A stretch of DNA of 64,000 bases from positions 62,001-126,000 of the forward strand of contig CAMBFZ010000002.1 of the NCBI GenBank assembly GCA_945866125.1. The letters are read 5' to 3'. Positions within the stretch are counted from its first letter, which is position 1, and every line of letters starts with the position of its first letter. This document shows positions 51,875 through 60,627 of the stretch, piece after piece. The position numbers and the translations under genes were made by a program. This DNA is from Bordetella parapertussis (lineage in GTDB: Bacteria > Pseudomonadota > Gammaproteobacteria > Burkholderiales > Burkholderiaceae_D). Under the pieces are notes generated by a model that worked only from the letters and a program-made list of their open reading frames with translations, had not been told where the DNA came from and did not search any database.

Positions 51875-51908
51875 CACTCCCATCATTGTCGTAATAGGGG
51901 GAGTTTTC

Positions 51909-53336
51909 GTGGATACAGCACTCAACTACAACTACAAGGTCGTCAAGCAATTCGCGATTGCGACCGTAGTGTGGGGCGTGGTGGGCATGTTGGTGGGGGT
52001 GATCATCGCCGCCCAACTAGCCTGGCCGGCGCTTAATTTTGATACAGCCTGGCTGACTTACGGTCGACTCCGGCCTTTGCACACCAATGCCGTCATCTTT
52101 GCCTTTGGTGGTTCGGCGCTGTTTGCGACCTCCTACTATGTGGTGCAGCGCACCTGTCAGGTAAGGTTATTTTCGGATGCCTTAGCCTCCCTGACCTTCT
52201 GGGGCTGGCAGCTCGTCATCGTTGCCGCTGCCATCACGCTGCCACTCGGTTTCACATCGGGCAAGGAATACGCCGAACTCGAATGGCCGATCGATTTATT
52301 AATAGCGGTCGTCTGGGTCTCGTATGCGGTGGTGTTCTTTGGCACCCTCATCAAGCGCAAGACCTCGCACATTTATGTCGCCAACTGGTTCTTTGGTGCG
52401 TTTATCTTGACGGTCGCCATTCTGCATATCGTCAACTCGGCGGCGATGCCCGCCACGCTGACCAAGTCCTACTCCGCCTACACCGGCGTGCAGGATGCAA
52501 TGATTCAGTGGTGGTACGGCCATAACGCGGTGGGATTTTTCCTCACTGCGGGCTTTCTGGGCATGATGTATTACTTCATTCCGAAACAAGCCGAGCGACC
52601 TGTGTTTTCGTATCGCTTGTCGATTGTCCATTTTTGGGCGCTGATCTTCACCTATATGTGGGCTGGCCCGCATCACCTGCATTACACCGCCTTGCCAGAT
52701 TGGGCGCAGTCAGTCGGCATGGTGTTCTCGCTGATTTTGCTGGCACCGAGCTGGGGCGGCATGATCAACGGCATCATGACCTTGTCGGGTGCGTGGCACA
52801 AATTACGCAGTGACCCGATTCTGAAATTTCTGGTCGTCTCACTGTCCTTCTATGGCATGTCGACCTTCGAAGGTCCGATGATGTCGATCAAAACCGTCAA
52901 TGCGCTGTCGCACTATACCGACTGGACGGTGGGTCACGTTCACTCAGGAGCGCTGGGCTGGGTAGGCTTTATCACCATGGGTTCAATCTATTACCTGATT
53001 CCCCGCCTGTCGGGCAAAAAAGCGATGTGGAGCACGCAGCTGATCGAATGGCATTTTTGGGTGGCGACCATTGGCGTGGTCTTGTACATCGCCTCGATGT
53101 GGATCGCTGGTGTGATGCAAGGTTTGATGTGGCGCGCAGTCAATAGTGACGGCACGCTGACCTATACCTTTGTTGAGGGTGTCAAGGCAACCTATCCGTA
53201 CTACGTGGTGCGTGTCACCGGTGGTGCACTGTATTTGATTGGCATGCTGATGATGGCATTGAACGTCTTCAAGACGGTGCAGGGCGGCGGTGTCGTGGAC
53301 GCCCGCATCGCCGCACCATCACCAGCGCACGCATAA
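51909..53336 (+). CDS. ccoN: cbb3 cytochrome c oxidase subunit I
   Basis: The 475-residue, 12-helix haem-copper subunit reduces oxygen to water and pumps protons with high oxygen affinity. Haem and copper ligands are visible in RLRPLHTNAVIFAFGG, WYGHNAVGFFLTAGFLGMMY, GPHHLHYTALPDWAQ and TVGHVHSGALGWVGFITMGS. The start is GTG (51909) after GGGGGAG. An FNR-type promoter precedes it. Confidence 0.97.
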   Translation: MDTALNYNYKVVKQFAIATVVWGVVGMLVGVIIAAQLAWPALNFDTAWLTYGRLRPLHTNAVIFAFGGSALFATSYYVVQRTCQVRLFSDALASLTFWGWQLVIVAAAITLPLGFTSGKEYAELEWPIDLLIAVVWVSYAVVFFGTLIKRKTSHIYVANWFFGAFILTVAILHIVNSAAMPATLTKSYSAYTGVQDAMIQWWYGHNAVGFFLTAGFLGMMYYFIPKQAERPVFSYRLSIVHFWALIFTYMWAGPHHLHYTALPDWAQSVGMVFSLILLAPSWGGMINGIMTLSGAWHKLRSDPILKFLVVSLSFYGMSTFEGPMMSIKTVNALSHYTDWTVGHVHSGALGWVGFITMGSIYYLIPRLSGKKAMWSTQLIEWHFWVATIGVVLYIASMWIAGVMQGLMWRAVNSDGTLTYTFVEGVKATYPYYVVRVTGGALYLIGMLMMALNVFKTVQGGGVVDARIAAPSPAHA

Positions 53337-53351
53337 TTCAAGGAGCATTGG

Positions 53352-53966
53352 ATGAAGTTTACTCATGAGTCGATAGAAAAAAAGCCGTGGTTGCTGATCG
53401 TGCTGGTGCTGCTGGTTGTCAGCATCGGCGGGCTAGTTGAGATCGTGCCACTGTTTTTCCAGAAGTCCACCACCGAGCCGGTGGCGGGTCTGCAGCCTTA
53501 TAGTCCATTACGGCTGGCCGGGCGTGATATCTATGTGCGCGAAGGCTGCTACAACTGTCATTCGCAAATGATCCGGCCGTTCCGTGCCGAGACCGAGCGC
53601 TATGGTCATTACTCGGTCGCTGGTGAGTTTGTCTACGATCGTCCGTTTCAGTGGGGTTCCAAGCGCACCGGTCCTGATCTGGCCCGCGTGGGCGGACGTT
53701 ATAGCGACGACTGGCACCGTGCCCATCTTAGTAACCCCCGCGATCTCGTGCCCGAGTCCAACATGCCTGGCTATCCATGGCTGGCAAGCACGGCATTGGA
53801 CGCTAATGCGATCGTGCCGAATCTGAAGGCTTTACAGCGCCTCGGTGACCCCTATACCGACGCCGACATCGCGGCCGCACCAGCCCAACTCGCCGGCAAA
53901 ACCGAGCAGGATGCGTTAATCGCTTACCTGCAAGGCTTAGGCATCCAGATCAAGGCGAGGAGATAG
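53352..53966 (+). CDS. ccoO: cbb3 oxidase subunit II, mono-haem cytochrome c
   Basis: The 204-residue protein has an N-terminal anchor (LLIVLVLLVVSIGGLVEIVP) and one c-type haem site, GCYNCHSQM (Cys66, Cys69, His70); the sixth ligand is likely a Met in ESNMPGYPW. It passes electrons from CcoP to CcoN. AAGGAG precedes the ATG; ccoQ starts 2 nt after its stop. Confidence 0.97.
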   Translation: MKFTHESIEKKPWLLIVLVLLVVSIGGLVEIVPLFFQKSTTEPVAGLQPYSPLRLAGRDIYVREGCYNCHSQMIRPFRAETERYGHYSVAGEFVYDRPFQWGSKRTGPDLARVGGRYSDDWHRAHLSNPRDLVPESNMPGYPWLASTALDANAIVPNLKALQRLGDPYTDADIAAAPAQLAGKTEQDALIAYLQGLGIQIKARR

Positions 53967-53968
53967 TC

Positions 53969-54157
53969 ATGGCCCTCATCGATTTTGTCTCCGACATGCG
54001 TAGCGTGGTGACGCTCATCAGCATGGCCACTTTTATCGGCATCGTCTTATGGGCCTACAGCGCCAAGCGAAAAGATGATTTTGATGAAGCGGCCAGACTG
54101 CCCTTTGCCGATGAAGAAGACTTGAATAAAACAGAAGGAGAGCCGCGTCATGGCTGA
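53969..54157 (+). CDS. ccoQ: cbb3 oxidase subunit CcoQ
   Basis: The 62-residue single-helix protein (LISMATFIGIVLWAYSAKRK, then an acidic tail) is CcoQ/FixQ, which stabilises the oxidase. Its 3' end overlaps the ccoP start by 8 nt. Confidence 0.92.
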   Translation: MALIDFVSDMRSVVTLISMATFIGIVLWAYSAKRKDDFDEAARLPFADEEDLNKTEGEPRHG

Positions 54158-55082
54158 TTTCACCAGTGGTTTTTGGAGTATTTACATCACCGTGCTGACG
54201 GTACTGGGCATCGCCGGTTGTGCGCTACTCTTGTGGTCACAATCAACCATCAAAACTAAACTCTCCAAAGAGGGTCAGGTAGAGACCACCGGGCATACTT
54301 GGGACGAAGGCTTGCAAGAGCTGAACAATCCGATGCCGCGTTGGTGGATGTGGCTTTTTTATATCACCATCGTGTTCGGCGTTATTTATCTGGCGCTCTA
54401 TCCGGGTTTGGGTTCGTATGCCGGCAAGCTCGGCTGGAGCTCGGCACAGGAGTATCAAGATGAGCTCAAGATTGCTGATGCCGAATATGGTCCGTTATTT
54501 GAGAAATTTCAGAAGACCGATATCAAGTTGCTGGCAGCCGATCCCCAAGCGCGCGCCATCGGCGAACGCCTATACCTGACTTATTGCTCGCAATGTCATG
54601 GCTCCGATGCGCGTGGTAACAAAGGTTATCCAAACCTCACCGACAGCGACTGGCTGCATGGTGGTACGCCCGAGGCCATCAAGACAACGTTGCTCAAAGG
54701 GCGTAACGGCATGATGCCGCCAATGGGTGCGGTGGTGGGTGGTGATAAAGAAATTGACCAGCTTGCGCACTACGTGCAGTCTTTATCCGGCTCGACTGCT
54801 GATCCAATTAAAGCGACATTCGGCAAAGAAAAATTTGCTGCCTGCGCGGCCTGCCATGGCGCTGACGGCAAAGGTAATCAGGCGCTTGGTGCGCCTAATC
54901 TCAGCGACAAAATCTGGCTCTATGGCGGCAGCACGGCCACCATCATGGAAACCATACGCGGTGGTCGTAACAACGTCATGCCGGCCTTCGACGCCTTTCT
55001 TGGCGATGCTAAAGTACATCTGTTGGCCGCGTATGTCTGGGGTCTGTCGAATGCACCCGCAGTCACGGCGGAGAGTAAATAG
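54150..55082 (+). CDS. ccoP: cbb3 oxidase subunit III, di-haem cytochrome c
   Basis: The 310-residue protein has two N-terminal transmembrane segments (WSIYITVLTVLGIAGCALLL and WMWLFYITIVFGVIYLALYP) and two c-type haem sites, CSQCHG (about 146) and CAACHG (about 231), with Met ligands in GMMPPMGAV and NVMPAF. It receives electrons from soluble cytochrome c. It overlaps ccoQ and is followed by ccoG after 8 nt. Confidence 0.97.
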   Translation: MADFTSGFWSIYITVLTVLGIAGCALLLWSQSTIKTKLSKEGQVETTGHTWDEGLQELNNPMPRWWMWLFYITIVFGVIYLALYPGLGSYAGKLGWSSAQEYQDELKIADAEYGPLFEKFQKTDIKLLAADPQARAIGERLYLTYCSQCHGSDARGNKGYPNLTDSDWLHGGTPEAIKTTLLKGRNGMMPPMGAVVGGDKEIDQLAHYVQSLSGSTADPIKATFGKEKFAACAACHGADGKGNQALGAPNLSDKIWLYGGSTATIMETIRGGRNNVMPAFDAFLGDAKVHLLAAYVWGLSNAPAVTAESK

Positions 55083-55090
55083 GACGTCTG

Positions 55091-56491
55091 ATGGAGAATG
55101 ATTCACCGCAGGTTGCGATCGTCAAGATGTATGCCGCGCGCGAGGAAATTTATCCCCGCGAGATAAAGGGCCGCTACGCCAGCGTGCGGTGGCTCTTTGT
55201 CTGGCTCACGCAACTCGTGTTTTATGGCCTGCCGTGGCTGCAGTGGAACGGCAGGCAGGCTGTGTTGTTTGATTTAGCAGCACGCAAATTTTATATCTTC
55301 GGCATTGTGCTGTGGCCGCAGGATTTTATTTATCTTGCGGCGCTTCTGATTATTTCGGCTTATTCGCTATTTTTATTCACAGCGATTTTTGGTCGGGTCT
55401 GGTGTGGCTTTGCCTGTCCGCAAACGGTCTATACCGAAATCTTCATGTGGATAGAGCGTCAGATCGAAGGCTCGCGCAGCGCACGCATGCGGCTTGATCG
55501 TCAGCCTACCTCGGTAGAAAAACTGACGCGCAAAACGGCCAAACATTTGGTCTGGGGTGCGGTGGCGTTATGGACCGGTTTTACCTTCGTCGGCTATTTC
55601 ACGCCCATGCCCGTTCTGTCAGCCGAAGTCATGGCCATGACGCTGGGGCCGTGGGAATTATTTTGGGTCTTGTTCTATTCGTTTGCGACCTATGGCAACG
55701 CGGGCTGGATGCGCGAGCAGGTCTGTAAATACATGTGTCCTTATGCGCGCTTTCAGAGCGCCATGTTTGACAAAGACAGTCTGATCGTCACCTACGACAG
55801 CGCACGCGGTGAGCCTCGTGGCGCACGTCTGAAAGCCGATGCAGACAGTGCCAAGGGCTTGGGTGACTGCATCGATTGTTCCATGTGCGTGCAGGTCTGC
55901 CCCACCGGCATCGATATACGCAAAGGGTTGCAATATGAATGTATAGGATGCGCAGCCTGTGTGGATGCTTGCAATGGCGTAATGGATAAAGTTGGTTTGC
56001 CACGCGGTCTGGTACGATTTTCAACTGACCATGCGATGACAAACCGTTGGTCATCAAAACAAATACTGCGGCACGCGCTGCGCCCGCGCGTGATGATTTA
56101 CAGCACGGCGCTGCTGGTCATTGTGTCCGTATTTTTTGGCACGCTTTTCAATCGCACACCATTAAAAATGGATGTGATTCGCGACCGCGGTGCGATGGGC
56201 CGCGAAGTCGACAACGGCATGATCGAAAACGTCTATCGCTTGCAAATCATGAACACCGATGAGGCGCCGCATCGTTATCGTTTGCAGGTCTCTGGTATTG
56301 ACAGTATTCATCTCGAAACGCCTGCCGATGTATCCTTGGGCAGCACCGAATCTCGTGCGGTTCCCATCAGAGTACGCATCGCAGAAGGGCAGGGTCAGAA
56401 GGGCTCAAACAAGATCTGGTTCAGCTTGCAGGCGCTGGACAATGACGATGTACAAGTAAAAGAAAAAGCGGTATTTTTTGTGCCGCGTTAA
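55091..56491 (+). CDS. ccoG: Cytochrome c oxidase accessory protein CcoG
   Basis: The 466-residue membrane iron-sulfur protein (FixG/RdxA) reduces Cu(II) to Cu(I) for oxidase assembly. It has four to five transmembrane segments, GRVWCGFACPQTVYTEIFMW, and a 2[4Fe-4S] ferredoxin module with CIDCSMCVQVCPTGIDI (from about 260) and CIGCAACVDACN, followed by an Ig-like periplasmic C-terminal domain. It begins 8 nt after ccoP, in the same transcript. Confidence 0.95.
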   Translation: MENDSPQVAIVKMYAAREEIYPREIKGRYASVRWLFVWLTQLVFYGLPWLQWNGRQAVLFDLAARKFYIFGIVLWPQDFIYLAALLIISAYSLFLFTAIFGRVWCGFACPQTVYTEIFMWIERQIEGSRSARMRLDRQPTSVEKLTRKTAKHLVWGAVALWTGFTFVGYFTPMPVLSAEVMAMTLGPWELFWVLFYSFATYGNAGWMREQVCKYMCPYARFQSAMFDKDSLIVTYDSARGEPRGARLKADADSAKGLGDCIDCSMCVQVCPTGIDIRKGLQYECIGCAACVDACNGVMDKVGLPRGLVRFSTDHAMTNRWSSKQILRHALRPRVMIYSTALLVIVSVFFGTLFNRTPLKMDVIRDRGAMGREVDNGMIENVYRLQIMNTDEAPHRYRLQVSGIDSIHLETPADVSLGSTESRAVPIRVRIAEGQGQKGSNKIWFSLQALDNDDVQVKEKAVFFVPR

Positions 56492-56520
56492 CAAGGATTG
56501 CAAAGATTACAAGGATTGCC
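56491..56520 (+). repeat. Imperfect duplication of the ccoG-fixH ribosome-binding region
   Basis: ACAAGGATTGC occurs at the start and end of this 30-bp gap, with CAAAGATT between, so two AAGGA sites precede the fixH ATG. Only the second is at ribosome-binding distance. Confidence 0.5.
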
Positions 56521-57054
56521 ATGCCAGTTGTATCGACTATTCCTACCCGTTCCGCGCCTTGGTATCGTCACCGCTGGCCGTGGTTATTGATGGCCGGACC
56601 AGTTACGGTCATCATCGCTGGCCTGGTGACGGCATGGGTAGCATTTACCGGGGCCGACGCGTTGGTGGTGGATGATTATTACAAGCAGGGTAAAGCGATC
56701 AATCAAGATCTGCGGCGTGACCGGATGGCTGAAACGCTGGGCTTGCAACTGACGCTACGTTACGACGCAGCGAATGACAAATTGATTGGTCAGCTCAGTG
56801 GCGCGCAGGCGGCCGTGCCTTTGGTGCTGCAACTGATTCATCCGACCATGCCGGGCAAAGATCAACGGTATACGCTCGCCCCCGACAGCAAAGGGGTATT
56901 TGAATTGGCGCTGCCCTTACTGGAGCGTGCGCACTGGCAGATACAGCTGGAAGATACCAAGGCGCAGTGGCGCTTGCATGGCCACTGGGATTGGCCGCAA
57001 CAAAAAAAGATAAGTATCCAGCCTGGCGTGAGCGGGGAACAGGATGCAACATGA
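56521..57054 (+). CDS. fixH: FixH/CcoH family protein
   Basis: The 177-residue protein has one transmembrane segment (WLLMAGPVTVIIAGLVTAWV) followed by a periplasmic beta-rich domain with the family stretch VVDDYYKQGKAINQDLRRDR. FixH/CcoH is required for assembly or stability of the cbb3 oxidase. It is the sixth cco/fix gene in the run. Confidence 0.9.
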   Translation: MPVVSTIPTRSAPWYRHRWPWLLMAGPVTVIIAGLVTAWVAFTGADALVVDDYYKQGKAINQDLRRDRMAETLGLQLTLRYDAANDKLIGQLSGAQAAVPLVLQLIHPTMPGKDQRYTLAPDSKGVFELALPLLERAHWQIQLEDTKAQWRLHGHWDWPQQKKISIQPGVSGEQDAT

Positions 57055-57066
57055 AGGGGGAGAGTG

Positions 57067-57303
57067 ATGCTCAGACTGGCGATGTTGATTTTATGGCCGT
57101 CATTTTTGGTGGCGATCATGGCCGAGGGATTTTTTTTCTCGCTATTTGATCCGGTTGATTTGCTGCTCGTGGGGGGGCATGTTGATCTGCCGCCGATTGC
57201 GGCCTACACCATTGGCTTTTTTTTCTTTTGGAGCTTCTGTTCTCTGGCCGCGATGCTGAGCTGCTATTTACTTCGGACCGAAGATGGGCAGCCGCCGTTT
57301 TAA
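57067..57303 (+). CDS. Small two-helix membrane protein of the cco cluster
   Basis: The 78-residue protein has two transmembrane helices (LRLAMLILWPSFLVAIMAEG and AYTIGFFFFWSFCSLAAMLS) joined by an acidic-hydrophobic linker containing FDPVDL. GGGGGAG precedes the ATG. I do not recognise a named family, though similar small proteins follow fixH in betaproteobacteria. Position suggests a role in oxidase assembly or stability. Confidence 0.75.
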   Translation: MLRLAMLILWPSFLVAIMAEGFFFSLFDPVDLLLVGGHVDLPPIAAYTIGFFFFWSFCSLAAMLSCYLLRTEDGQPPF

Positions 57304-57326
57304 GCGACGCTGTCAAAGAGGCGCTG

Positions 57327-58094
57327 TTAGTTGCAGGTCTGGGTGCCGGCAGCCATGGCTTTGAGTCGTATCGAATCGAGCATTTCAATTTCGCGATTGG
57401 TGACCCGCAGCAAGCCTTCTTTTTTAAATCGTGACAGTAGTCGGCTGATACTCTCGATCGTCAGGCCTAGGTAGTTACCGATTTCTTCGCGCGACATCCT
57501 CAACTGAAACATACTGGACGAATAGCCGCGTGCCGCATAGCGCGAAGATAAATTCACCAGAAACGCTGCAAAGCGCTGCTCCGCGCGCATATTCCCCAAT
57601 AACAGCATCACGTTTTGTTCGCGCGTAATTTCCTGGCTCATCATCCGGTGAAAATGATGCAGCAGCGTCGGTATCGTGCCAAATAATTCTTCGAGTCGCG
57701 GAAACGGTATCTCACAGACCTCGCTGTCTTCGAGCGCGACCGCATCGCAATGATGGCGGTCGGTGCTGATGGCATCCATGCCCAATAATTCGCCCGCCAT
57801 CTGAAATCCGGTGATGTGCTGGTCGCCAGAGGCGCTGATCTGTGCCGTCTTGAAATGGCCCAGCCGTATCGCATACAGATTCGTGAAGGGATCATCCATC
57901 CGGTAGAGCAAACTATCTTTGGGTATTTTGCGGCGGCGCCCGATAATCTGATCCAGCTTTTGCATATCTGATTCGCCTAGCCCCATCGGCAGGCAAAGCT
58001 GATGCATGCTGCACGCCGAGCAGCTCGCGCGCAATGCATCGACATTGATTGAGGTGATCGGGATAGTGGAAGTCGCCGGGGCGGGTGCGTGCAT
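57327..58094 (-). CDS. fnr: FNR-type oxygen-sensing transcription regulator
   Basis: The 255-residue Crp/Fnr protein keeps all four candidate [4Fe-4S] ligands: Cys25, Cys28 and Cys34 in SCSACSMHQLC, and Cys116 in RHHCDAVAL. The helix-turn-helix (MSREEIGNYLGLTIESISRL, then LSRFKKEGLL) has the Glu..Ser-Arg pattern that reads TTGAT half-sites. It is the best candidate to bind the four boxes at 42.5-51.9 kb. It converges with the small membrane protein gene, and its own 5' region has no FNR box, so it is not obviously autoregulated. Confidence 0.95.
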   Translation of the reverse strand: MHAPAPATSTIPITSINVDALRASCSACSMHQLCLPMGLGESDMQKLDQIIGRRRKIPKDSLLYRMDDPFTNLYAIRLGHFKTAQISASGDQHITGFQMAGELLGMDAISTDRHHCDAVALEDSEVCEIPFPRLEELFGTIPTLLHHFHRMMSQEITREQNVMLLLGNMRAEQRFAAFLVNLSSRYAARGYSSSMFQLRMSREEIGNYLGLTIESISRLLSRFKKEGLLRVTNREIEMLDSIRLKAMAAGTQTCN

Positions 58095-58323
58095 GGATAA
58101 TAACCAAATATAAATTTATGTCCGAATTTAACCGATTTAACGTATCGCGGGCAATTAATGCGCGCAATGTTGAGGTAAGGATTCGATTCTGGTTGGTGAT
58201 TATTTATTTGACACGATGTGACGGGCCTCGAATCTGATGCGCATTGCGCCCGCACTAGCCTGAAAAAGACCAGGCTCGTCAGATCAATCGTCGTTCATCG
58301 CTGCCAAGCCGGCCCCATCTCAC
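58095..58323. other. Intergenic region upstream of fnr
   Basis: These 229 bases contain AT-rich sequence before fnr with a short direct repeat (CCGAATTTAA/CCGATTTAAC near 58122-58142) and no gene that I can see. No terminator stands out after pobA. Confidence 0.5.
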
Positions 58324-59505
58324 CTAGTCCACCACTTCATACGGCAAGCCCACATAATTCTCCGCAATCGTCGTGCGTCCTGCTTCAGAGCGGGTGTAAT
58401 AATCCAGCTCCGCTTCTTGAATGCGCTGATTAAACGGGTCGTCAGAAAACTTGTGCAAAATGGACGTCATCCACCAAGAAAAACGCTCCGCCTTCCAGAT
58501 CCGGCGCAGGCAAATTTCGGAATATTTTGCCAGCAGATCGATCCGGCCTTCTTTATAGCGTTTGCGCAAAATGTGATAAAGCGTATACACATCACTCGCG
58601 GCCAGATTGAGACCTTTGGCGCCGGTCGGTGGCACGATATGCGCCGCGTCGCCCACCAAATACAGGCAGCCGAATTGCATTGGTTCGGCCACAAAGCTGC
58701 GGAGCGGCGCGATACTTTTTTCAATTGAATTACCCGTTACCAGATTGTTGGCAGTCTGCTCCGGTAAACGCGAGCGTAATTCATCCCAGAAGCGCTGATC
58801 CGACCACGCCTCGACTTTTTCATCCAGACTGCACTGCACGTAATAGCGCGACAACATCGCCGAGCGCATGCTGCACAGTGCAAAGCCACGCGGGTGATTG
58901 GCATAAATCAGCTCATGGGACACCGGCGGTGTGCGCGAGAGCACGCCAAGCCAGCCAAACGGATACACCCGTTCAAATAATTTAATCGCATCAGCCGGCA
59001 CCGACTTGCGGGCAACTCCATGAAAGCCATCGCAGCCGGCAATGTAGTCGCAGGCAACGGTATGCAGCTTGCCGTCCTTTTTAAACGTGACCGTCGGCGC
59101 ATCGCCATAAAAATCATGCGGCGTCACGTCATCAGCGTCATAAATCGTCAGTGCGCCGGACTGCGCACGGGCGTCCATCAGATCGCGGGTCACTTCTGTC
59201 TGGCCGTATACCATCACCGTCTTGCCGCCGGTGAGACCTTTCAAATCGATACGCTCCTCGCGCCCCAAAAAGGACAACGCAAACCCGTCATGCACCTGGC
59301 CCTCACGATCCATGCGGTCCCCGAGTTGGGCTTCACGTAATAAAGTGGTCGTACCCTGTTCCAGCACGCCGGCACGGATGCGGCCGAGTACATAATCGGG
59401 TGACTTCGCTTCAATGATGATGTTGTCAATGCCCTGCAATTCCAGCAAGCGACCGAGCAACAGCCCGGACGGGCCGGCGCCAATAATGGCAACCTGAGTT
59501 TTCAT
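58324..59505 (-). CDS. pobA: 4-hydroxybenzoate 3-monooxygenase
   Basis: The 393-residue FAD enzyme hydroxylates 4-hydroxybenzoate to protocatechuate with NADPH and oxygen. FAD-binding sites are IIGAGPSGLLLGRLLELQGI at the N-terminus and YLVGDAAHIVPPTGAKGLNL near residue 280; RIRAGVLEQGT is typical of PobA. The ATG at 59505 follows GGGAGACC. It is divergent from the AraC-type gene, and its product feeds the pca branch whose first genes start 2.4 kb away. Confidence 0.96.
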   Translation of the reverse strand: MKTQVAIIGAGPSGLLLGRLLELQGIDNIIIEAKSPDYVLGRIRAGVLEQGTTTLLREAQLGDRMDREGQVHDGFALSFLGREERIDLKGLTGGKTVMVYGQTEVTRDLMDARAQSGALTIYDADDVTPHDFYGDAPTVTFKKDGKLHTVACDYIAGCDGFHGVARKSVPADAIKLFERVYPFGWLGVLSRTPPVSHELIYANHPRGFALCSMRSAMLSRYYVQCSLDEKVEAWSDQRFWDELRSRLPEQTANNLVTGNSIEKSIAPLRSFVAEPMQFGCLYLVGDAAHIVPPTGAKGLNLAASDVYTLYHILRKRYKEGRIDLLAKYSEICLRRIWKAERFSWWMTSILHKFSDDPFNQRIQEAELDYYTRSEAGRTTIAENYVGLPYEVVD

Positions 59506-59647
59506 GTTGTGGTCTCCCGAGCGCGCATGCGCGCTGCGCTGATGTTGGTAAGCGCCCGATGATCGACCTAAAAAGTCGGCGAGGGAATAGACTTTAAAAA
59601 TAAAAACTTGTACATTCCGAGGATTATTCAGAAAACAGTTCGCTTCC
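59506..59647. other. pobA-pobR divergent control region
   Basis: These 142 bases separate the divergent pobA and pobR starts and must hold both promoters and the PobR binding site. I could not assign a clear operator; an AT-rich block lies at 59590-59625. Confidence 0.5.
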
Positions 59648-60556
59648 ATGGTCACTGACACTGCGCGCCGCGCCGACGTCCCCGTTTACCAGCTATATGG
59701 TGAAGAGCAGCAATGGCTGACGCCAGATCTGGTGCATTGTGAGTCGATTGCGGCCCGCAGCCGCTTGCACAATTGGGAGATTGAGCCACATCGGCATTAC
59801 GGTTTGTTTCAGCTGCTGTGGCTGGAGCAGGGTGCCGCAAGCCTGCAACTCGACGGTCAGCCGGGGCAGCTTGTTGCCGGCTGTGTGTTGCTGGTGCCGC
59901 AGCATTGCGTCCACGGATTTCGGTTTTCAACCGACGCGCAAGGGCAGGTCATCACCATTGCGTATCCTTTTTTTGAGCGGCTCGAATGCGGGCTCGGCCA
60001 GACGCTGGCGGCCTTCCCGGCGCCACTAATTTGTGATCTGGCAGAGCGTAGCGGGCAGCCCCTGATCGAGGCCATGCTGAGTGCAATCGATCAGGAATAT
60101 CGGGGTAATGCGCCGCATCGCCGCAGCGCCCTCGAATCGCTGCTCACGACGCTACTGGTCTGGCTAACCCGGCACAGCCAAAAAACCGCCGCCGTTTTGC
60201 CGGACGAGCCGCATCGTGCACGCCGGCACCTGGCGGTATTCACCGACGCCATTGAGCTGGACTTTGCTCGTCACCACCGGCTTGCACACTATGCTCGCAA
60301 AGTCGGTATCAGCGCCGCTCATCTCAATGCCCTGTGCCGTCAGCTCGCGCATCGTTCTGCGCTGGAGCTGATCCATGCGCGCATGCTGCTCGAAGCGCGC
60401 CGCAATCTGGTCTATACCTCGATGACGATACAGTCCGTCGGTGAGGCTTTAGGGTTTACCGACCCGGCTTATTTCACGCGGTTTTTTAAGCGCCAGACAG
60501 GCTTGTCGCCCAAAGCATTCCGCTTGCGGGCACGCGCATTAGTTGAGGAAGAATAA
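59648..60556 (+). CDS. pobR: AraC-family regulator PobR
   Basis: The 302-residue protein has an N-terminal cupin-like effector domain (HNWEIEPHRHYGLFQLLWLE) and a C-terminal AraC double helix-turn-helix (LAHYARKVGISAAHLNALCR and TIQSVGEALGFTDPAYFTRF). Its head-to-head position with pobA and its overall type match the AraC-class PobR regulators that activate pobA with 4-hydroxybenzoate in pseudomonads and Azotobacter (in contrast to the IclR-type PobR of Acinetobacter). Confidence 0.88.
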   Translation: MVTDTARRADVPVYQLYGEEQQWLTPDLVHCESIAARSRLHNWEIEPHRHYGLFQLLWLEQGAASLQLDGQPGQLVAGCVLLVPQHCVHGFRFSTDAQGQVITIAYPFFERLECGLGQTLAAFPAPLICDLAERSGQPLIEAMLSAIDQEYRGNAPHRRSALESLLTTLLVWLTRHSQKTAAVLPDEPHRARRHLAVFTDAIELDFARHHRLAHYARKVGISAAHLNALCRQLAHRSALELIHARMLLEARRNLVYTSMTIQSVGEALGFTDPAYFTRFFKRQTGLSPKAFRLRARALVEEE

Positions 60557-60570
60557 CAATATGGGCAATG

Positions 60571-60600
60571 CCGGAGCCTGCCTGGGGGTACAGGTCCGGT
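60571..60600. other. Hairpin between pobR and the converging pca regulator gene
   Basis: CCGGA-G-CCTG and CAGG-TCCGG pair with one bulged base. There is no T-run, but it lies midway between the two converging stop codons. Confidence 0.4.
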
Positions 60601-60627
60601 CTGCTGTGACTAGGTAATGCCCGTGTA

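Noticed and set aside
58095..58323. FNR autoregulatory site upstream of fnr
   Set aside because: I looked for TTGAY-N4-RTCAA on both strands and found only TTGACACGATGTGAC, whose second half does not fit.
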